Shown: piece after piece, positions 53,173 through 62,219 of the stretch
How the letters are laid out: each line of letters starts with the position of its first letter
Position numbering within the stretch: the stretch's first letter is position 1
Assembly: GCA_021793155.1 (NCBI GenBank)
Contig: JAJYTF010000008.1
Coordinates: 62,001-126,000, forward strand
Length of the DNA: 64,000 nt
Reading direction: 5' to 3'
Origin: Pseudomonadota bacterium
GTDB lineage: Bacteria; Pseudomonadota; Alphaproteobacteria; Rhodospirillales; Magnetospirillaceae
Program-made: the position numbers and the translations under genes
Notes under the pieces: generated by a model
Database searches by the model: none
Seen by the model: only the letters and a program-made list of their open reading frames with translations
Told to the model about the DNA's origin: nothing

Positions 53173-54159
53173 ATGCGCGCGATGGTGCTCGATCGGCCGG
53201 GAGAGCCGTTGCGGCTCGATCGGCGAAAGATCCCCGAGCCGGGCCTGCAGCAAGTGCTGGTCAAGGTGGCGGCTTGCGGCGTCTGCCGGACCGACCTCCA
53301 TGTGGTCGACGGCGAATTGCCGCACCCCGAGCTGCCGTTGGTTCCCGGCCACGAGATCGTCGGGAGGGTGGCTGCCTTGGGAGGCGAAGTGGAGCGCTTC
53401 TCCCTCGGCCAGCGGGTCGGCGTACCGTGGCTGGGCTGGACCTGCGGCCAATGCATCTATTGTCTCTCCGGGCGCGAGAACCTGTGTGCAGCGGCCCGCT
53501 TCACCGGCTACACGCTGGATGGCGGCTATGCTGAATATGCCGTCGCCGACCAGCGTTATTGCTTCGTGCTTCCCGACGGCTACGATGACGTGGCAGCTGC
53601 CCCGCTGTTATGCGCGGGGTTGATCGGCTACCGATCCCTGGCCATGGCCGGCGACCCGGCCCGCCTTGGCCTCTACGGCTTCGGTGCGGCGGCCCATATC
53701 GTGGCTCAGGTGGCGACGGGGCAGGGCAGGCAGGTATTCGCCTTCAATCGGCCCGGCGACACTGCGGCGGCGCAACTGGCCATGTCGCTGGGGGCGGTAT
53801 GGGCCGGAAGTTCCCTCGATGCACCGCCGGAACCGCTGGATGCGGCGATCATATTCGCCCCGGTCGGCGCCCTGGTGCCGCAAGCCCTTGCGGCGGTAGG
53901 GAAGGGTGGGACGGTGGTTTGCGCGGGCATCCATATGTCCGACATTCCCGGTTTCCCGTACCGCCTGCTCTGGGAGGAACGGATGGTCCGCTCGGTCGCG
54001 AACCTGACGCGCGCCGACGGGGAAGCCTTCCTGGCGCTGGCGGGCCGCATACACATCCATACAGCGACCGACGTCAGGCCGCTGGATCAGGCCAACCGGG
54101 CCTTGAGCGACCTCAGGAATGGGCGGGTTACCGGGGCCGCAGTCTTGCGCTGTGAATGA
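53173..54159 (+). CDS. Zinc-dependent alcohol dehydrogenase
   Basis: The 328-residue medium-chain dehydrogenase has catalytic-zinc residues in ACGVCRTDLHVVDGEL and VPGHEIVGRV. The structural-zinc loop is present with GWTCGQCIYCLSGRENLC, and the NAD-binding domain opens with GLYGFGAAAHIVAQVA. The length (about 330) and AAPLLCAGLIGYRSL fit the zinc-dependent ADH group that oxidises or reduces simple alcohols and aldehydes. ATG 53173 follows AAAGGGAG; ATG 53168 is out of frame. Confidence 0.88.
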   Translation: MRAMVLDRPGEPLRLDRRKIPEPGLQQVLVKVAACGVCRTDLHVVDGELPHPELPLVPGHEIVGRVAALGGEVERFSLGQRVGVPWLGWTCGQCIYCLSGRENLCAAARFTGYTLDGGYAEYAVADQRYCFVLPDGYDDVAAAPLLCAGLIGYRSLAMAGDPARLGLYGFGAAAHIVAQVATGQGRQVFAFNRPGDTAAAQLAMSLGAVWAGSSLDAPPEPLDAAIIFAPVGALVPQALAAVGKGGTVVCAGIHMSDIPGFPYRLLWEERMVRSVANLTRADGEAFLALAGRIHIHTATDVRPLDQANRALSDLRNGRVTGAAVLRCE

Positions 54160-54256
54160 AAACCGTCATCTTGTTGCAAGTATTGAATAGGATTTTTGCC
54201 GCATTGACCGGCCCTTTTGTGTCGGCTAGTCTCGCCGCCGCGAGGGGATGGGGCGA

Positions 54257-56128
54257 ATGAGTCACCATATATTTCAACAAATCGTCGATGGTTCATTGGA
54301 TGCCATCGCCGCGTTTGACACAAATCTGGAATTTATCTACGGAAATCTCCCATTCTGCAAAGAATTTCGGCGAAATTATGGCGTTCCCATCGTGCCGGGA
54401 GACAGTCTCAAGGTTGTCTTCTCGGCCATGCCGTCACAACTACAGCTCGCAGAAAGGATATTCGCCCGGGTGTTCACGGGCGAAAAATTCACCTTGCGGC
54501 TAGAGGTTGGGCTGCCCGAATTCCATCGTGGCCTTTACGAGATGGCCTTTTTTCCATTGTACGACGACCAGGGAAAGCTGGTCGGCGCGGCCATGGATTC
54601 ACGCGATATCAGCGACAGCGCCCACTGGAAGGATTGGGCGCTGGATTGCGCCAAGGCGGGCACCTGCACCTGGAATCTGCTATCGGGCACGCTAGAATGG
54701 GACGCCCATCTGTACGAGCTTCTCGGGGTCGATCCGGACAAGGCGAGGCCGACCTATGGGGCTTGGCTCAATGCGGTGGTGGCGGAAGACCGCCCGCGCC
54801 TCCACGCGGCAGTACGGGAGGTGCTGGCGGGGCGGCAGCGCCATTTCCAGCTGGATTTCCGCATCCGCCATCCCGAAGGCCTGAGATGGCTGACCTTCTT
54901 CGGACGTACCGACTATGGTGCGGACCTCCGGCCCTCTCGCATCGCCGGCCTGTGCATCGATTTGACCGACTTGCGGGAGACCGAATTGGCGCTTGCCGCC
55001 GCACGGGACGAGGCGATTCGTGCGCAGGCCGAGGCAGAACGCGCCGCCCGGGCCAAATCGCGGTTCCTGGCGGCAGTAAGCCATGACTTGAGGCAACCGG
55101 CCCAAGCTCTGACCCTGCTGGTCTCGCTGCTCAAGCAGCGTGCCGCCGGCACCGCTCTGGCCGGCCTTGACGTCTCGATCGAACGAGCGGTTTCCGCCCT
55201 CAAGCTGGTGCTCGACGGGGTGCTCGACATTTCGCGCCTGGATGCTGGCATTATCGACGTGCACCCTGAAATGGTCTCCGTCGGCGACATGCTGCGGCGC
55301 CTTGCTGGCGCCTACCGGCAGCGGGCCGAGGATCAGCGGCTGGATCTCCGGCTGGTGCCATCTTCGGCAACCGCCTGGACAGATCCGCTCCTGCTGGAGC
55401 GGATGATCAGCCAACTGCTGGAGAATGCCCTGCGCTTCACGCCGCACGGTCGCATCCTCGTCGGGTGCCGGCGGCGGGGGGAAAGGCTTTCCATCGAAGT
55501 GCTGGATACCGGTATCGGCATCGCCGATGACCAGCGGGAGTCCATCTTTCAGGAATTCTATCAGGTCGGCAACGAAGCCCGGGACCGCGCCCTCGGTCTC
55601 GGCCTGGGCTTGGCTGTAGTCCGCCGGCTTGCCGAAATATTGGGGGCCGAGGTGCGGGTATTCTCCGTCCCGGGGCGGGGATCGCGGTTTGCCATCGTGC
55701 TGCCCGCCGAGGTTCCCTGTGGTGGCAATCTGGCGGAACAGGCTCCGCCATTCCTCGGTCCGCCGTTGGGGTGTGTGGCCATGGTGGTGGAAGATGACGA
55801 GACGGTTCGCACGAGCCTGCGGCTGCTTTTGGAGCGCTGGGGCTATGGGGTGATCGCCTTGGCCACCGCCGAGGCCGCGGCGGACTGCGGTGTGGTGCCT
55901 GATTTCATTCTGGCCGACCTTCAACTGAACGGCGGGATGAACGGAATGCAGGCGATCGAGGCGATCCGGCGCAGGTGCGGCAAGCCGGTGCCGGCGGTGA
56001 TCGTCACCGGCGATACCGAGCCGGCCCGCACGCTGGAATTGCAGCGCCTCGGGTTTCCGGTGCTTTATAAACCGGTCGGTGTCGACGATCTGCAGGCCCA
56101 GTTGGCGCGCATGTTGGGTGACGGTTAG
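54257..56128 (+). CDS. PAS-containing hybrid sensor histidine kinase
   Basis: The protein of 623 residues is soluble. Two PAS regions (about 1-120, start IFQQIVDGSLDAIAAFDTNL, and about 125-245, with RWLTFFGRTDYG) are followed by a short coiled coil, the phospho-His in SHDLRQPAQALTLLVSLLKQ, the ATPase domain (LLENALRFTPHGR, GLGLGLAVVRRLAEILG) and a C-terminal receiver (VVEDDETVRTSL, Asp in ILADLQLNGGMNG, Lys in YKPVG). ATG 54257 has GAGGGG nine bases before it. It is closely related in layout to the kinase at 8163 and to the remnant at 7838. Confidence 0.88.
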   Translation: MSHHIFQQIVDGSLDAIAAFDTNLEFIYGNLPFCKEFRRNYGVPIVPGDSLKVVFSAMPSQLQLAERIFARVFTGEKFTLRLEVGLPEFHRGLYEMAFFPLYDDQGKLVGAAMDSRDISDSAHWKDWALDCAKAGTCTWNLLSGTLEWDAHLYELLGVDPDKARPTYGAWLNAVVAEDRPRLHAAVREVLAGRQRHFQLDFRIRHPEGLRWLTFFGRTDYGADLRPSRIAGLCIDLTDLRETELALAAARDEAIRAQAEAERAARAKSRFLAAVSHDLRQPAQALTLLVSLLKQRAAGTALAGLDVSIERAVSALKLVLDGVLDISRLDAGIIDVHPEMVSVGDMLRRLAGAYRQRAEDQRLDLRLVPSSATAWTDPLLLERMISQLLENALRFTPHGRILVGCRRRGERLSIEVLDTGIGIADDQRESIFQEFYQVGNEARDRALGLGLGLAVVRRLAEILGAEVRVFSVPGRGSRFAIVLPAEVPCGGNLAEQAPPFLGPPLGCVAMVVEDDETVRTSLRLLLERWGYGVIALATAEAAADCGVVPDFILADLQLNGGMNGMQAIEAIRRRCGKPVPAVIVTGDTEPARTLELQRLGFPVLYKPVGVDDLQAQLARMLGDG

Positions 56129-56216
56129 ACCGCGATGTGGGGAATCTGCATCATGCTCAGCCGCCGTTGAGGCGGCTAAACCCGCGGATGCACGCGCCCC
56201 GGCGAGGGCAATTCGA

Positions 56217-56855
56217 TCAGGTTCTGTCTGAGGGGCAGTGACTGGTGGCGCCCGCCGCGGCGCGCGTTGTGCAAGCAGTCGGGTCGGCAACGCCGACGGT
56301 GCGGTTTGCCGCGCCGACGTCGAGGCTGGGGCTTTTCCGAAGAAGCCGCCGGATAGAATCCATTCCTGCCGGCGGCATGGATCTGATGCTGCGTTCGATC
56401 GCCGGGGCAAAATACGCGAAAACCTGACGGTAGGGCCGGCGTTTGAACGACGCAACCGAGCGGATCAGGTCGGCCGGTGTCATCCACTGCCAGGCACAGA
56501 ATTCCGGATGGGGTGTCTCGATCCGGATGTCCCCGTCGGTGCCGTCGAAGCGCATGAGGAACCATCGATGCTGCTGGCCGCGGAACGCTCCGCTCCGGGG
56601 AGAGACCTGCGCCGCCGGATAGTTGTAGCGGATCCAGCCAGGGAAGGCGTCGAGGATCTCGGCCTTGAGCGTGCCCAGTTCTTCCGACAGTTCGCGCATG
56701 GCCGCCTGCTCGGGCATTTCGCCCGGCAAGACCCCGCCTTGCGGCATTTGCCAGGGAGGAACGCGCCCATCCCGCCGGCATCCGGCGAAAATCAGGCCGC
56801 TGTGATTGATCAGGACGATTCCTACGCCAAGCCGGTAGCTGGTGGGCCCTGACAT
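56217..56855 (-). CDS. rppH: RNA pyrophosphohydrolase (RppH)
   Basis: The 212-residue Nudix hydrolase removes pyrophosphate from mRNA 5' ends and starts decay. The Nudix box is GGVLPGEMPEQAAMRELSEE followed by LGTLKAE, and the start YRLGVGIVLINHSGLIF is the RppH pattern. The last 45 or so residues (after SIRRLLRKSP) are a variable Ala/Thr-rich tail, longer than in E. coli RppH (176 residues). The frame is open further upstream, but MSGPTSYRLGVG is the natural start. Confidence 0.9.
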   Translation of the reverse strand: MSGPTSYRLGVGIVLINHSGLIFAGCRRDGRVPPWQMPQGGVLPGEMPEQAAMRELSEELGTLKAEILDAFPGWIRYNYPAAQVSPRSGAFRGQQHRWFLMRFDGTDGDIRIETPHPEFCAWQWMTPADLIRSVASFKRRPYRQVFAYFAPAIERSIRSMPPAGMDSIRRLLRKSPSLDVGAANRTVGVADPTACTTRAAAGATSHCPSDRT

Positions 56856-57269
56856 GGAAACCCTGCAATTATTGTATGGGAATTCGGTGTACCATGGGGT
56901 GTGCGGGAGCGCGATGACTTTTGTCGGGAGATTGAGTTGGTGAGCCGATATACCCATAAGTATTATGTTGGTATGTGGGGGGGTGAAGCCTGACCTGCGA
57001 ACGACGCAATTCTGGGATCTTCGGCAACCTGTTAAAACGTTCTTATCCCAAGGGCACCGCCGATCGCCCTTCCCCCCCATCCCACCCCGCGGTCGGCAGT
57101 GCCCTTGGTGATTCTTTTCAGGCCCAATCCCCGGCTTGGTTCAGCTTCGCGGTTATTCTGACTGAGACAAGGCGCCGTTCTTTCGGACAGTGCTTGTTTC
57201 GGGCTGTGCGAGTCGGGTCTGGGCGGTTACCATCGCGGTCGTTCGGCTGGCCTTCAGGAAGACTCGTCC
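56856..57269. other. Intergenic region between rppH and aminotransferase gene
   Basis: This is a divergent 414-bp gap. Its main feature is the long hairpin described separately. An AT-rich patch lies near 56,950-56,975. No gene, RNA family or riboswitch was recognised. Confidence 0.4.
57048..57108. other. Long hairpin in the leader of the aminotransferase gene
   Basis: CCAAGGGCACCGCCGATC (57048-57065) and GGTCGGCAGTGCCCTTGG (57091-57108) pair at 16 of 18 positions, with a 25-base C-rich loop. The element is 162 bp before the aminotransferase ATG. On the plus strand it is followed by TGATTCTTTTC, a weak T-rich tail. It may be a terminator, an attenuator or a protein-binding RNA structure. Confidence 0.5.
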
Positions 57270-58631
57270 ATGGCATCCAACTCCCTACGCGACAAGGATC
57301 TTGCCTATACCTTGCACCCCTATACGAACTTGCGTGCGCATGAACGCAAGGGACCGCTGATCATCACCCGCGGGAAGGGGGTCGAGGTATTCGACGAAAG
57401 CGGCCGGGGGTATATCGACGCGATGGCTGGACTGTGGTGCGCTGCTTTGGGGTTCTCGGAACCCCGCCTGGCTGAGGCTGCCAAGCGGCAGATGTCGCGA
57501 CTGGGTTTCTATCACCAGTTTAGTCACAAGGCCCATGATCCGGGAATCGAGTTGGCGGCCCGGCTCATCGAGATGGCTCCGGTGCCGATGAGCAAGGTGC
57601 TGTTCTCGAATTCCGGTTCGGAAGCCAACGACACGGCGGTCAAGCTGATCTGGTATTTCAACAATGCGCTGGGCCGCCCGCAGAAGAAGAAGATCATCGC
57701 GCGCCGCCGCGCTTATCACGGGGTGACCGTTGCCTCGGCCAGCCTCACCTCGCTGCCGGCCAACAACCGTGATTTCGACCTGCCCCTCGATCGCTTCATT
57801 CACACCGACTGCCCTCACGCCTATCACGACGCGTTGCCGGGGGAAGACGACGAAGCCTTTGCCACCCGTCTTGCCACCAATCTCGAGGAGCTGATCCTGC
57901 GGGAAGGGCCGGACACGGTGGCGGCTTTCTTCGCCGAGCCGGTGATGGGCGCCGGCGGCGTCATTGTGCCGCCGGCCGGCTATTTCCCCAAGATCCAGGC
58001 CGTGTGCCGCAAATACGACGTTCTGACCCTGGCCGACGAAGTGATCTGCGGCTTTCATCGCACGGGCAACGTATGGGGCTGCCAGACTCTGGACTATGCA
58101 CCGGACATGCTGACCTGCGCCAAGGCCCTGTCGTCCGGATACCTGCCCATTTCCGCCCTGATGCTCAACGATCGGATCTATCAGGTAATCGCCGATAATT
58201 CGGCGAAAATCGGCACTTTCGGCCACGGCTACACCTATTCCGGCCATCCGGTGGCGGCCGCCGTGGCCCTGGAAACGCTCGATATCTATGCCGAGCGCGA
58301 CATCGCCGGGCATGTCCGGCAGGTAGCGCCGTTCATGCAGGCCCAGCTTGCCGCCCTCGCTGATCATCCTCTGGTGGGCGAGGTGCGCGGCGTGGGTCTG
58401 ATCGGTGCAATGGAACTGGTGGCCGACAAGGGCACACACACCAATTTCCCGCCGCCGCAGCTGGTCGGACCCCGGGTGGTTGAGGCAATGGAGCGGCACG
58501 GCCTTATCGGCCGGGCGATGGCCAACGACTCGCTGGCCTTCTCGCCGCCTTTGATCATTACCGAGCCGGAACTGGAGGAACTGTTCCGCCGCGCCCGTCT
58601 GGCCCTCGACGAGGTGGCCGCGGCACTTTAG
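57270..58631 (+). CDS. Class III pyridoxal-phosphate aminotransferase (omega-aminotransferase type)
   Basis: The 453-residue enzyme has the class III pattern: DAMAGLWCAALGFSEPRLAE, LFSNSGSEANDTAVKLIW (PLP phosphate), RRRAYHGVTVASASLT, LADEVICGFHRTGNVWG with the PLP-ring Asp, and the Schiff-base Lys in CAKALSSGYLPISALML. It likely uses pyruvate as acceptor with an omega-amine (such as beta-alanine, taurine or putrescine-like donors); the exact substrate cannot be read from the sequence. It stands alone. Confidence 0.88.
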   Translation: MASNSLRDKDLAYTLHPYTNLRAHERKGPLIITRGKGVEVFDESGRGYIDAMAGLWCAALGFSEPRLAEAAKRQMSRLGFYHQFSHKAHDPGIELAARLIEMAPVPMSKVLFSNSGSEANDTAVKLIWYFNNALGRPQKKKIIARRRAYHGVTVASASLTSLPANNRDFDLPLDRFIHTDCPHAYHDALPGEDDEAFATRLATNLEELILREGPDTVAAFFAEPVMGAGGVIVPPAGYFPKIQAVCRKYDVLTLADEVICGFHRTGNVWGCQTLDYAPDMLTCAKALSSGYLPISALMLNDRIYQVIADNSAKIGTFGHGYTYSGHPVAAAVALETLDIYAERDIAGHVRQVAPFMQAQLAALADHPLVGEVRGVGLIGAMELVADKGTHTNFPPPQLVGPRVVEAMERHGLIGRAMANDSLAFSPPLIITEPELEELFRRARLALDEVAAAL

Positions 58632-58686
58632 GCCGTGATGCGATTGCTTCGACTCGCGATCTTGAGCCGGAGAGGTGCTTGCGCCT

Positions 58687-58707
58687 TGAAAAAGCGGAGC
58701 TTTTTCA
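58687..58707. terminator. Bidirectional hairpin between convergent genes
   Basis: TGAAAAAGC-GGA-GCTTTTTCA is a perfect 9-bp stem with a 3-base loop, placed between the aminotransferase and the convergent DMT gene. Each strand ends in a T-rich arm, so it could stop both transcripts. The surrounding 120 bp also holds the near-repeat GAGAGGTGCTTGCGCC/GAGAGGCGCTTACGCC. Confidence 0.55.
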
Positions 58708-58750
58708 GCCTGGCAAAACCTGAGAGGCGCTTACGCCCGAGCGCACTCGG

Positions 58751-59653
58751 CTAGGGCTCCCTCCGTGTCCGACCGGCGATGACCAGCCCAATGCCGCCCA
58801 GCACGGCGACCGAGGCACTCGCCAGGCGCAGAGTGATGGTCTCGCCCAGCATCGCGGCGCCGCCCAGGGCGGTGATGACCGGGACGCTGAGTTGGACCGA
58901 CGCGCCCTGCGCTGCGCTCAAGCTGGGAAGTGCCGTATACCAGAGGACATAGCCGAGCGCGGATGTCAGGGCGCCTGATACCGTCGCATAGACCAGCCCC
59001 GCGGCATCGTGCGCGCCGCCGGCCGCCATCGGTATCACCAGGACCAACGCCATCGGCGCGGCCCGCAGGAAATTCCCCGCCGTGGCGGCGATGGCATCGG
59101 TGCTGCGGCGGCCCAGCAGCGAATAGGCGCCCCAGGCTACCCCCGCCGACAGCATCAGGACCGCGCCGAGGAACGGTGGGGCGGACACCCCCGGAGCTAC
59201 GAGCGCTACGAGCCCGGCCAGGGCCAAGGCGAGGCCAAGCCACTGGCCGCGGGTCAGGTATTCGCCACGCAGTATGCCGGCGATCACCATGGTGGCCTGG
59301 ACCGCGCCGAACAGCAGAAGGGCGCCGGTTCCGGCCGGCAGCGACACATAGGCGAAGGAGAACGCCGCGGCGTAGGCGAAGAGGGACAGCGCCGCGCGCC
59401 ACGAGCCGCCGATGGAGCGGCCGCGTCCGGTGGCCGCGGCGATGGCCCACAACATCGCCGCGCCCGAGAGGATGCGGACCAGGGTGAACGTGGCCGGGTC
59501 GATGCCGGTATGGGTCAGGGCCGATCGGCAGAGCACGGAGTTGGCGGCGAAGGCCAGCATGGTGATCGCCGTGAGACCGATGGCGGCGCATCTGCCGGGG
59601 CCTTTCGACGGCCGCGCGGCACCGGCCGGGACTGTCGCGTCCCTGTTGGTCAT
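58751..59653 (-). CDS. DMT-superfamily (EamA) transporter, copy 1
   Basis: The 300-residue protein has ten predicted helices in two EamA repeats (AIGLTAITMLAFAANSVLCR in the first; FLGAVLMLSAGVAWGAYSLL in the second). Members export amino acids or metabolites. The substrate is unknown. It lies 31 bp downstream of a second DMT gene in the same direction, so they are probably co-transcribed. Confidence 0.85.
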   Translation of the reverse strand: MTNRDATVPAGAARPSKGPGRCAAIGLTAITMLAFAANSVLCRSALTHTGIDPATFTLVRILSGAAMLWAIAAATGRGRSIGGSWRAALSLFAYAAAFSFAYVSLPAGTGALLLFGAVQATMVIAGILRGEYLTRGQWLGLALALAGLVALVAPGVSAPPFLGAVLMLSAGVAWGAYSLLGRRSTDAIAATAGNFLRAAPMALVLVIPMAAGGAHDAAGLVYATVSGALTSALGYVLWYTALPSLSAAQGASVQLSVPVITALGGAAMLGETITLRLASASVAVLGGIGLVIAGRTRREP

Positions 59654-59684
59654 TGCGTTTCCTCTACTGCAGTTTTTGTTGATG

Positions 59685-60578
59685 TTACCTGGCGCCGTTG
59701 CTCAGTGCCACGCCGACGAAGATGGTGAGCACGGCGGCCCACAGCCATGGGCCGTAGTATTCGCCGAGCAGCAGCCCGCCGACGGCGAGGCCGGTCAAGG
59801 CGATGATGAAACCGCATTGGCTCAGATAGACGGGGCCGGCGCGGCGTTGCAGTTCAAGGAACATCATATAGGCCGGCGCCGTGAGCGCGCCGGCGGCAAT
59901 CAGCGGCAGGAGCCCGCCACTACCGGCGGGTATCGCACCATCCAGCGATGCCGTCAGCGGCAGCAACTCCGCCGCCCCGCCCAGCAGCATGCCGGCGGCC
60001 AGCGGCAAGGGCTGGCCTTCGGGCGGCCAGGCCCGGCTGCGATAGATATTGCCTGCGGCAAGGCTGAGCGGAGCCCCCAGGGCGACGAACAGCCACAGCG
60101 GACTGGCCGCGGGGGGCAGGCTTCCTTCCGGCAGCGCGATCATCAGCGTGCCGAGGAATCCCAGAAGAATGCCGGCACTGCGCCGCCAGGACAGAGGTTC
60201 GACCCCGAGGGCGGCAGCGACGGCCATAGTGAACAGGGGTGGGAAAGTGTAGGCCACCGAGGCCAATCCGGCACCGAGATGCGGGATGGCGAGATAGACC
60301 AGCAGATTGGGCAGGGTGATTCCGGTCAGCCCGGACAGGGCGTAATAGCGCAGGTGGCGCCGGTTCCACAGCATCCGTTGGCTCCGTGCGCGGCAAGCCA
60401 AGGTTATTCCCAGCCCGCCGCCCAAAGCCTGCCAGAAGGCGAAAGCGGGAGCTGAAACGCCGTGGGCCGCCGCCAGCTTGGCGAGCGGGGGCACCAGGCC
60501 CATCAACAATCCGAACCCGAGAAGAAGAACCAGCGGCAGTCGACGGTCGACCATCGACCAAAGATGGCGGCTTTTCAC
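59685..60578 (-). CDS. DMT-superfamily (EamA) transporter, copy 2
   Basis: The 297-residue protein has ten predicted helices and the EamA repeats (VLLLGFGLLMGLVPPLAKLA; AASPLWLFVALGAPLSLAAG). It is distinct in sequence from copy 1, so this is a pair of relatives rather than a recent duplication. The first Met may be 60578 or the in-frame ATG 60554 (MVDRRLPLV). The downstream partner at 58751 could form a heteromeric exporter; this is an inference. Confidence 0.83.
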   Translation of the reverse strand: MKSRHLWSMVDRRLPLVLLLGFGLLMGLVPPLAKLAAAHGVSAPAFAFWQALGGGLGITLACRARSQRMLWNRRHLRYYALSGLTGITLPNLLVYLAIPHLGAGLASVAYTFPPLFTMAVAAALGVEPLSWRRSAGILLGFLGTLMIALPEGSLPPAASPLWLFVALGAPLSLAAGNIYRSRAWPPEGQPLPLAAGMLLGGAAELLPLTASLDGAIPAGSGGLLPLIAAGALTAPAYMMFLELQRRAGPVYLSQCGFIIALTGLAVGGLLLGEYYGPWLWAAVLTIFVGVALSNGAR

Positions 60579-60685
60579 CGCCCTGAAAAGACGAAGGATC
60601 GTTCGGAAATGATGCGGCTATGTCCAAGCCGACGCGAAGGGCGGGGATTGCTCCCCGCCCTTGGGTGAACGTCTGTGGAAACCCC

Positions 60686-62020
60686 CTATTCCGCGACGTT
60701 CACCACCGGTCCCAGTTCGGTGCGCGGGGAGGCTTTGCCCAGTGCGGCGTTGAGCTTTTCCCGGTCCAGTTCCTTTTCCCACCAGGAGACGACGACAGTG
60801 GCGACGCCGTTGCCGCTGATATTGGTCAGGGCGCGGCATTCGCTCATGAATTTGTCGATGCCCAGTACGATGGCCATGCCCGGCACCAGGGCCGGATTGA
60901 CCACGGCAAGGGTGGCGGCCAGGGTGATGAAGCCGGCCCCGGTGACACCCGACGCACCTTTCGAGGTGAGCATGGCGACGATCAGGATGGTCAGCTGATC
61001 CGAGAGCGAAAGATCGACGTTCATCGCCTGCGCGATGAACAGGGTAGCCAGCGTCATGTAGATATTGGTGCCGTCGAGGTTGAACGAGTAGCCCGTCGGA
61101 ACGACCAGGCCGACCACCGATTTCGAGCAGCCCATTTTTTGCAGTTTGTCCATGAGCTGCGGCAGGGCGCTTTCCGAGGACGAGGTGCCCAGCACGATCA
61201 ACAATTCGTCCTTGATGTAGCCCAGGAACTTGAAAATGTTGAAGCCGGCGATGCGGGCGATGATGCCCAGCACCACGAAGATGAACAGGCCGGCGGTCAG
61301 GTAGAAGGTGGCGATCAGCCCCAACAGGTTACCGAGCGCCGCGGGTCCGAACTTGCCGATGGTGTAGGCCATGGCGCCGAAGGCGCCGAAAGGCGCCGCC
61401 TTCATCACGATGCCGATGACGCCGAAGATGCCCTGGGCGAAGTCGTCGACCAGAGTGCGCACGCCTTTGCCGCGTTCTCCCAGCGCCATCAAGGCGAAGC
61501 CGAACAGGATCGAGAACAGCAGGATCTGCAGAATGTCGCCTTTGGCGAAGGCGCCGACCACGCTGTCGGGAATGATGTTGAGCACGAAGTGGACGCTCTT
61601 GGTCTCGCCCGCCGCCTTGGCATAGCCGGCGACCGCCGCCGCATCGGGCGCATTGCCGGCGAACCCGGCGCCGGGGCGCAGGATATTGCCCACCAAAAGG
61701 CCGATGGTCAGAGCAAAGGTCGAGACGATTTCGAAATAAATCAATGCCTTGACGCCGACGCGGCCGACCTTCTTGGCGTCCTGGATATGGGCGATGCCCG
61801 AGACCACGGTGCAGAAGATGATCGGCCCGATGACCATCTTGATCAGCTTGATAAAGCCGTCGCCCAAGGCCTTGAACCAATCGTTGGTGGCCAAATGCGG
61901 AGACAGCCAGCCGATGGCGGCGCCGAGGACGATGGCAAACAGTACCTGAACGTAGAGCACCTTGTAGAAAGGCTTCTTCGTCGTTGGTGCCGTGCCGGAA
62001 CTGGATGGGGAACTGACCAT
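60686..62020 (-). CDS. dctA: C4-dicarboxylate/proton symporter DctA
   Basis: The 444-residue transporter of the DAACS family has an N-terminal helix ([20 protein letters not shown]), [20 protein letters not shown], the first re-entrant loop [37 protein letters not shown] and the [20 protein letters not shown] loop. It imports succinate, fumarate and malate. The gene has a sigma-54 type promoter 64 bp upstream and is divergent from dctB, which indicates control by DctB/DctD. Confidence 0.95.
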   Translation of the reverse strand: MVSSPSSSGTAPTTKKPFYKVLYVQVLFAIVLGAAIGWLSPHLATNDWFKALGDGFIKLIKMVIGPIIFCTVVSGIAHIQDAKKVGRVGVKALIYFEIVSTFALTIGLLVGNILRPGAGFAGNAPDAAAVAGYAKAAGETKSVHFVLNIIPDSVVGAFAKGDILQILLFSILFGFALMALGERGKGVRTLVDDFAQGIFGVIGIVMKAAPFGAFGAMAYTIGKFGPAALGNLLGLIATFYLTAGLFIFVVLGIIARIAGFNIFKFLGYIKDELLIVLGTSSSESALPQLMDKLQKMGCSKSVVGLVVPTGYSFNLDGTNIYMTLATLFIAQAMNVDLSLSDQLTILIVAMLTSKGASGVTGAGFITLAATLAVVNPALVPGMAIVLGIDKFMSECRALTNISGNGVATVVVSWWEKELDREKLNAALGKASPRTELGPVVNVAE

Positions 62021-62083
62021 GGTGGCTTCCTCCGGGTTTTCTGTTTGCGCTCGGCCCAGATGCCGATAGAAATGCCCTCATGA

Positions 62084-62099
62084 AGCAAAAGGCGTGCCA
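62084..62099 (-). promoter_or_regulatory. Sigma-54 (-24/-12) promoter of dctA
   Basis: On the minus strand the sequence TGGCACG-CCTT-TTGCT fits the consensus TGGCACG-N4-TTGCW at every fixed base. It lies 64-79 bp before the dctA start and in the right orientation. dctA is a classic sigma-54 gene in alphaproteobacteria. Confidence 0.85.
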
Positions 62100-62140
62100 G
62101 CCTCTGGGGCGGGCAGTTTTGTCAATTTCTTAATGAAGTT

Positions 62141-62189
62141 GGACGGAAATTCGCGCAAGCTTCTCTCCGGCGTGTGCGATTTTCCGCAC
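62141..62189. promoter_or_regulatory. Tandem DctD-like upstream activator sites
   Basis: Site 1 (62174-62189) reads GTGCGGAAAATCGCAC on the minus strand, and site 2 (62141-62156) reads GGACGGAAATTCGCGC on the plus strand. Both resemble the rhizobial DctD box GTGCGGAAATCCGCAC as I recall it (14 and about 12 of 16). Their centres are 33 bp apart, about three helical turns, and they lie upstream of the sigma-54 promoter as expected. Confidence 0.65.
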
Positions 62190-62219
62190 GCGCCATGTCA
62201 GGGGAGCAAGAGGGCCGAA

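Noticed and set aside
60620-62083. 487-residue plus-strand open frame
   Set aside because: Antisense to dctA; Asp/Gln/His-rich shadow composition.
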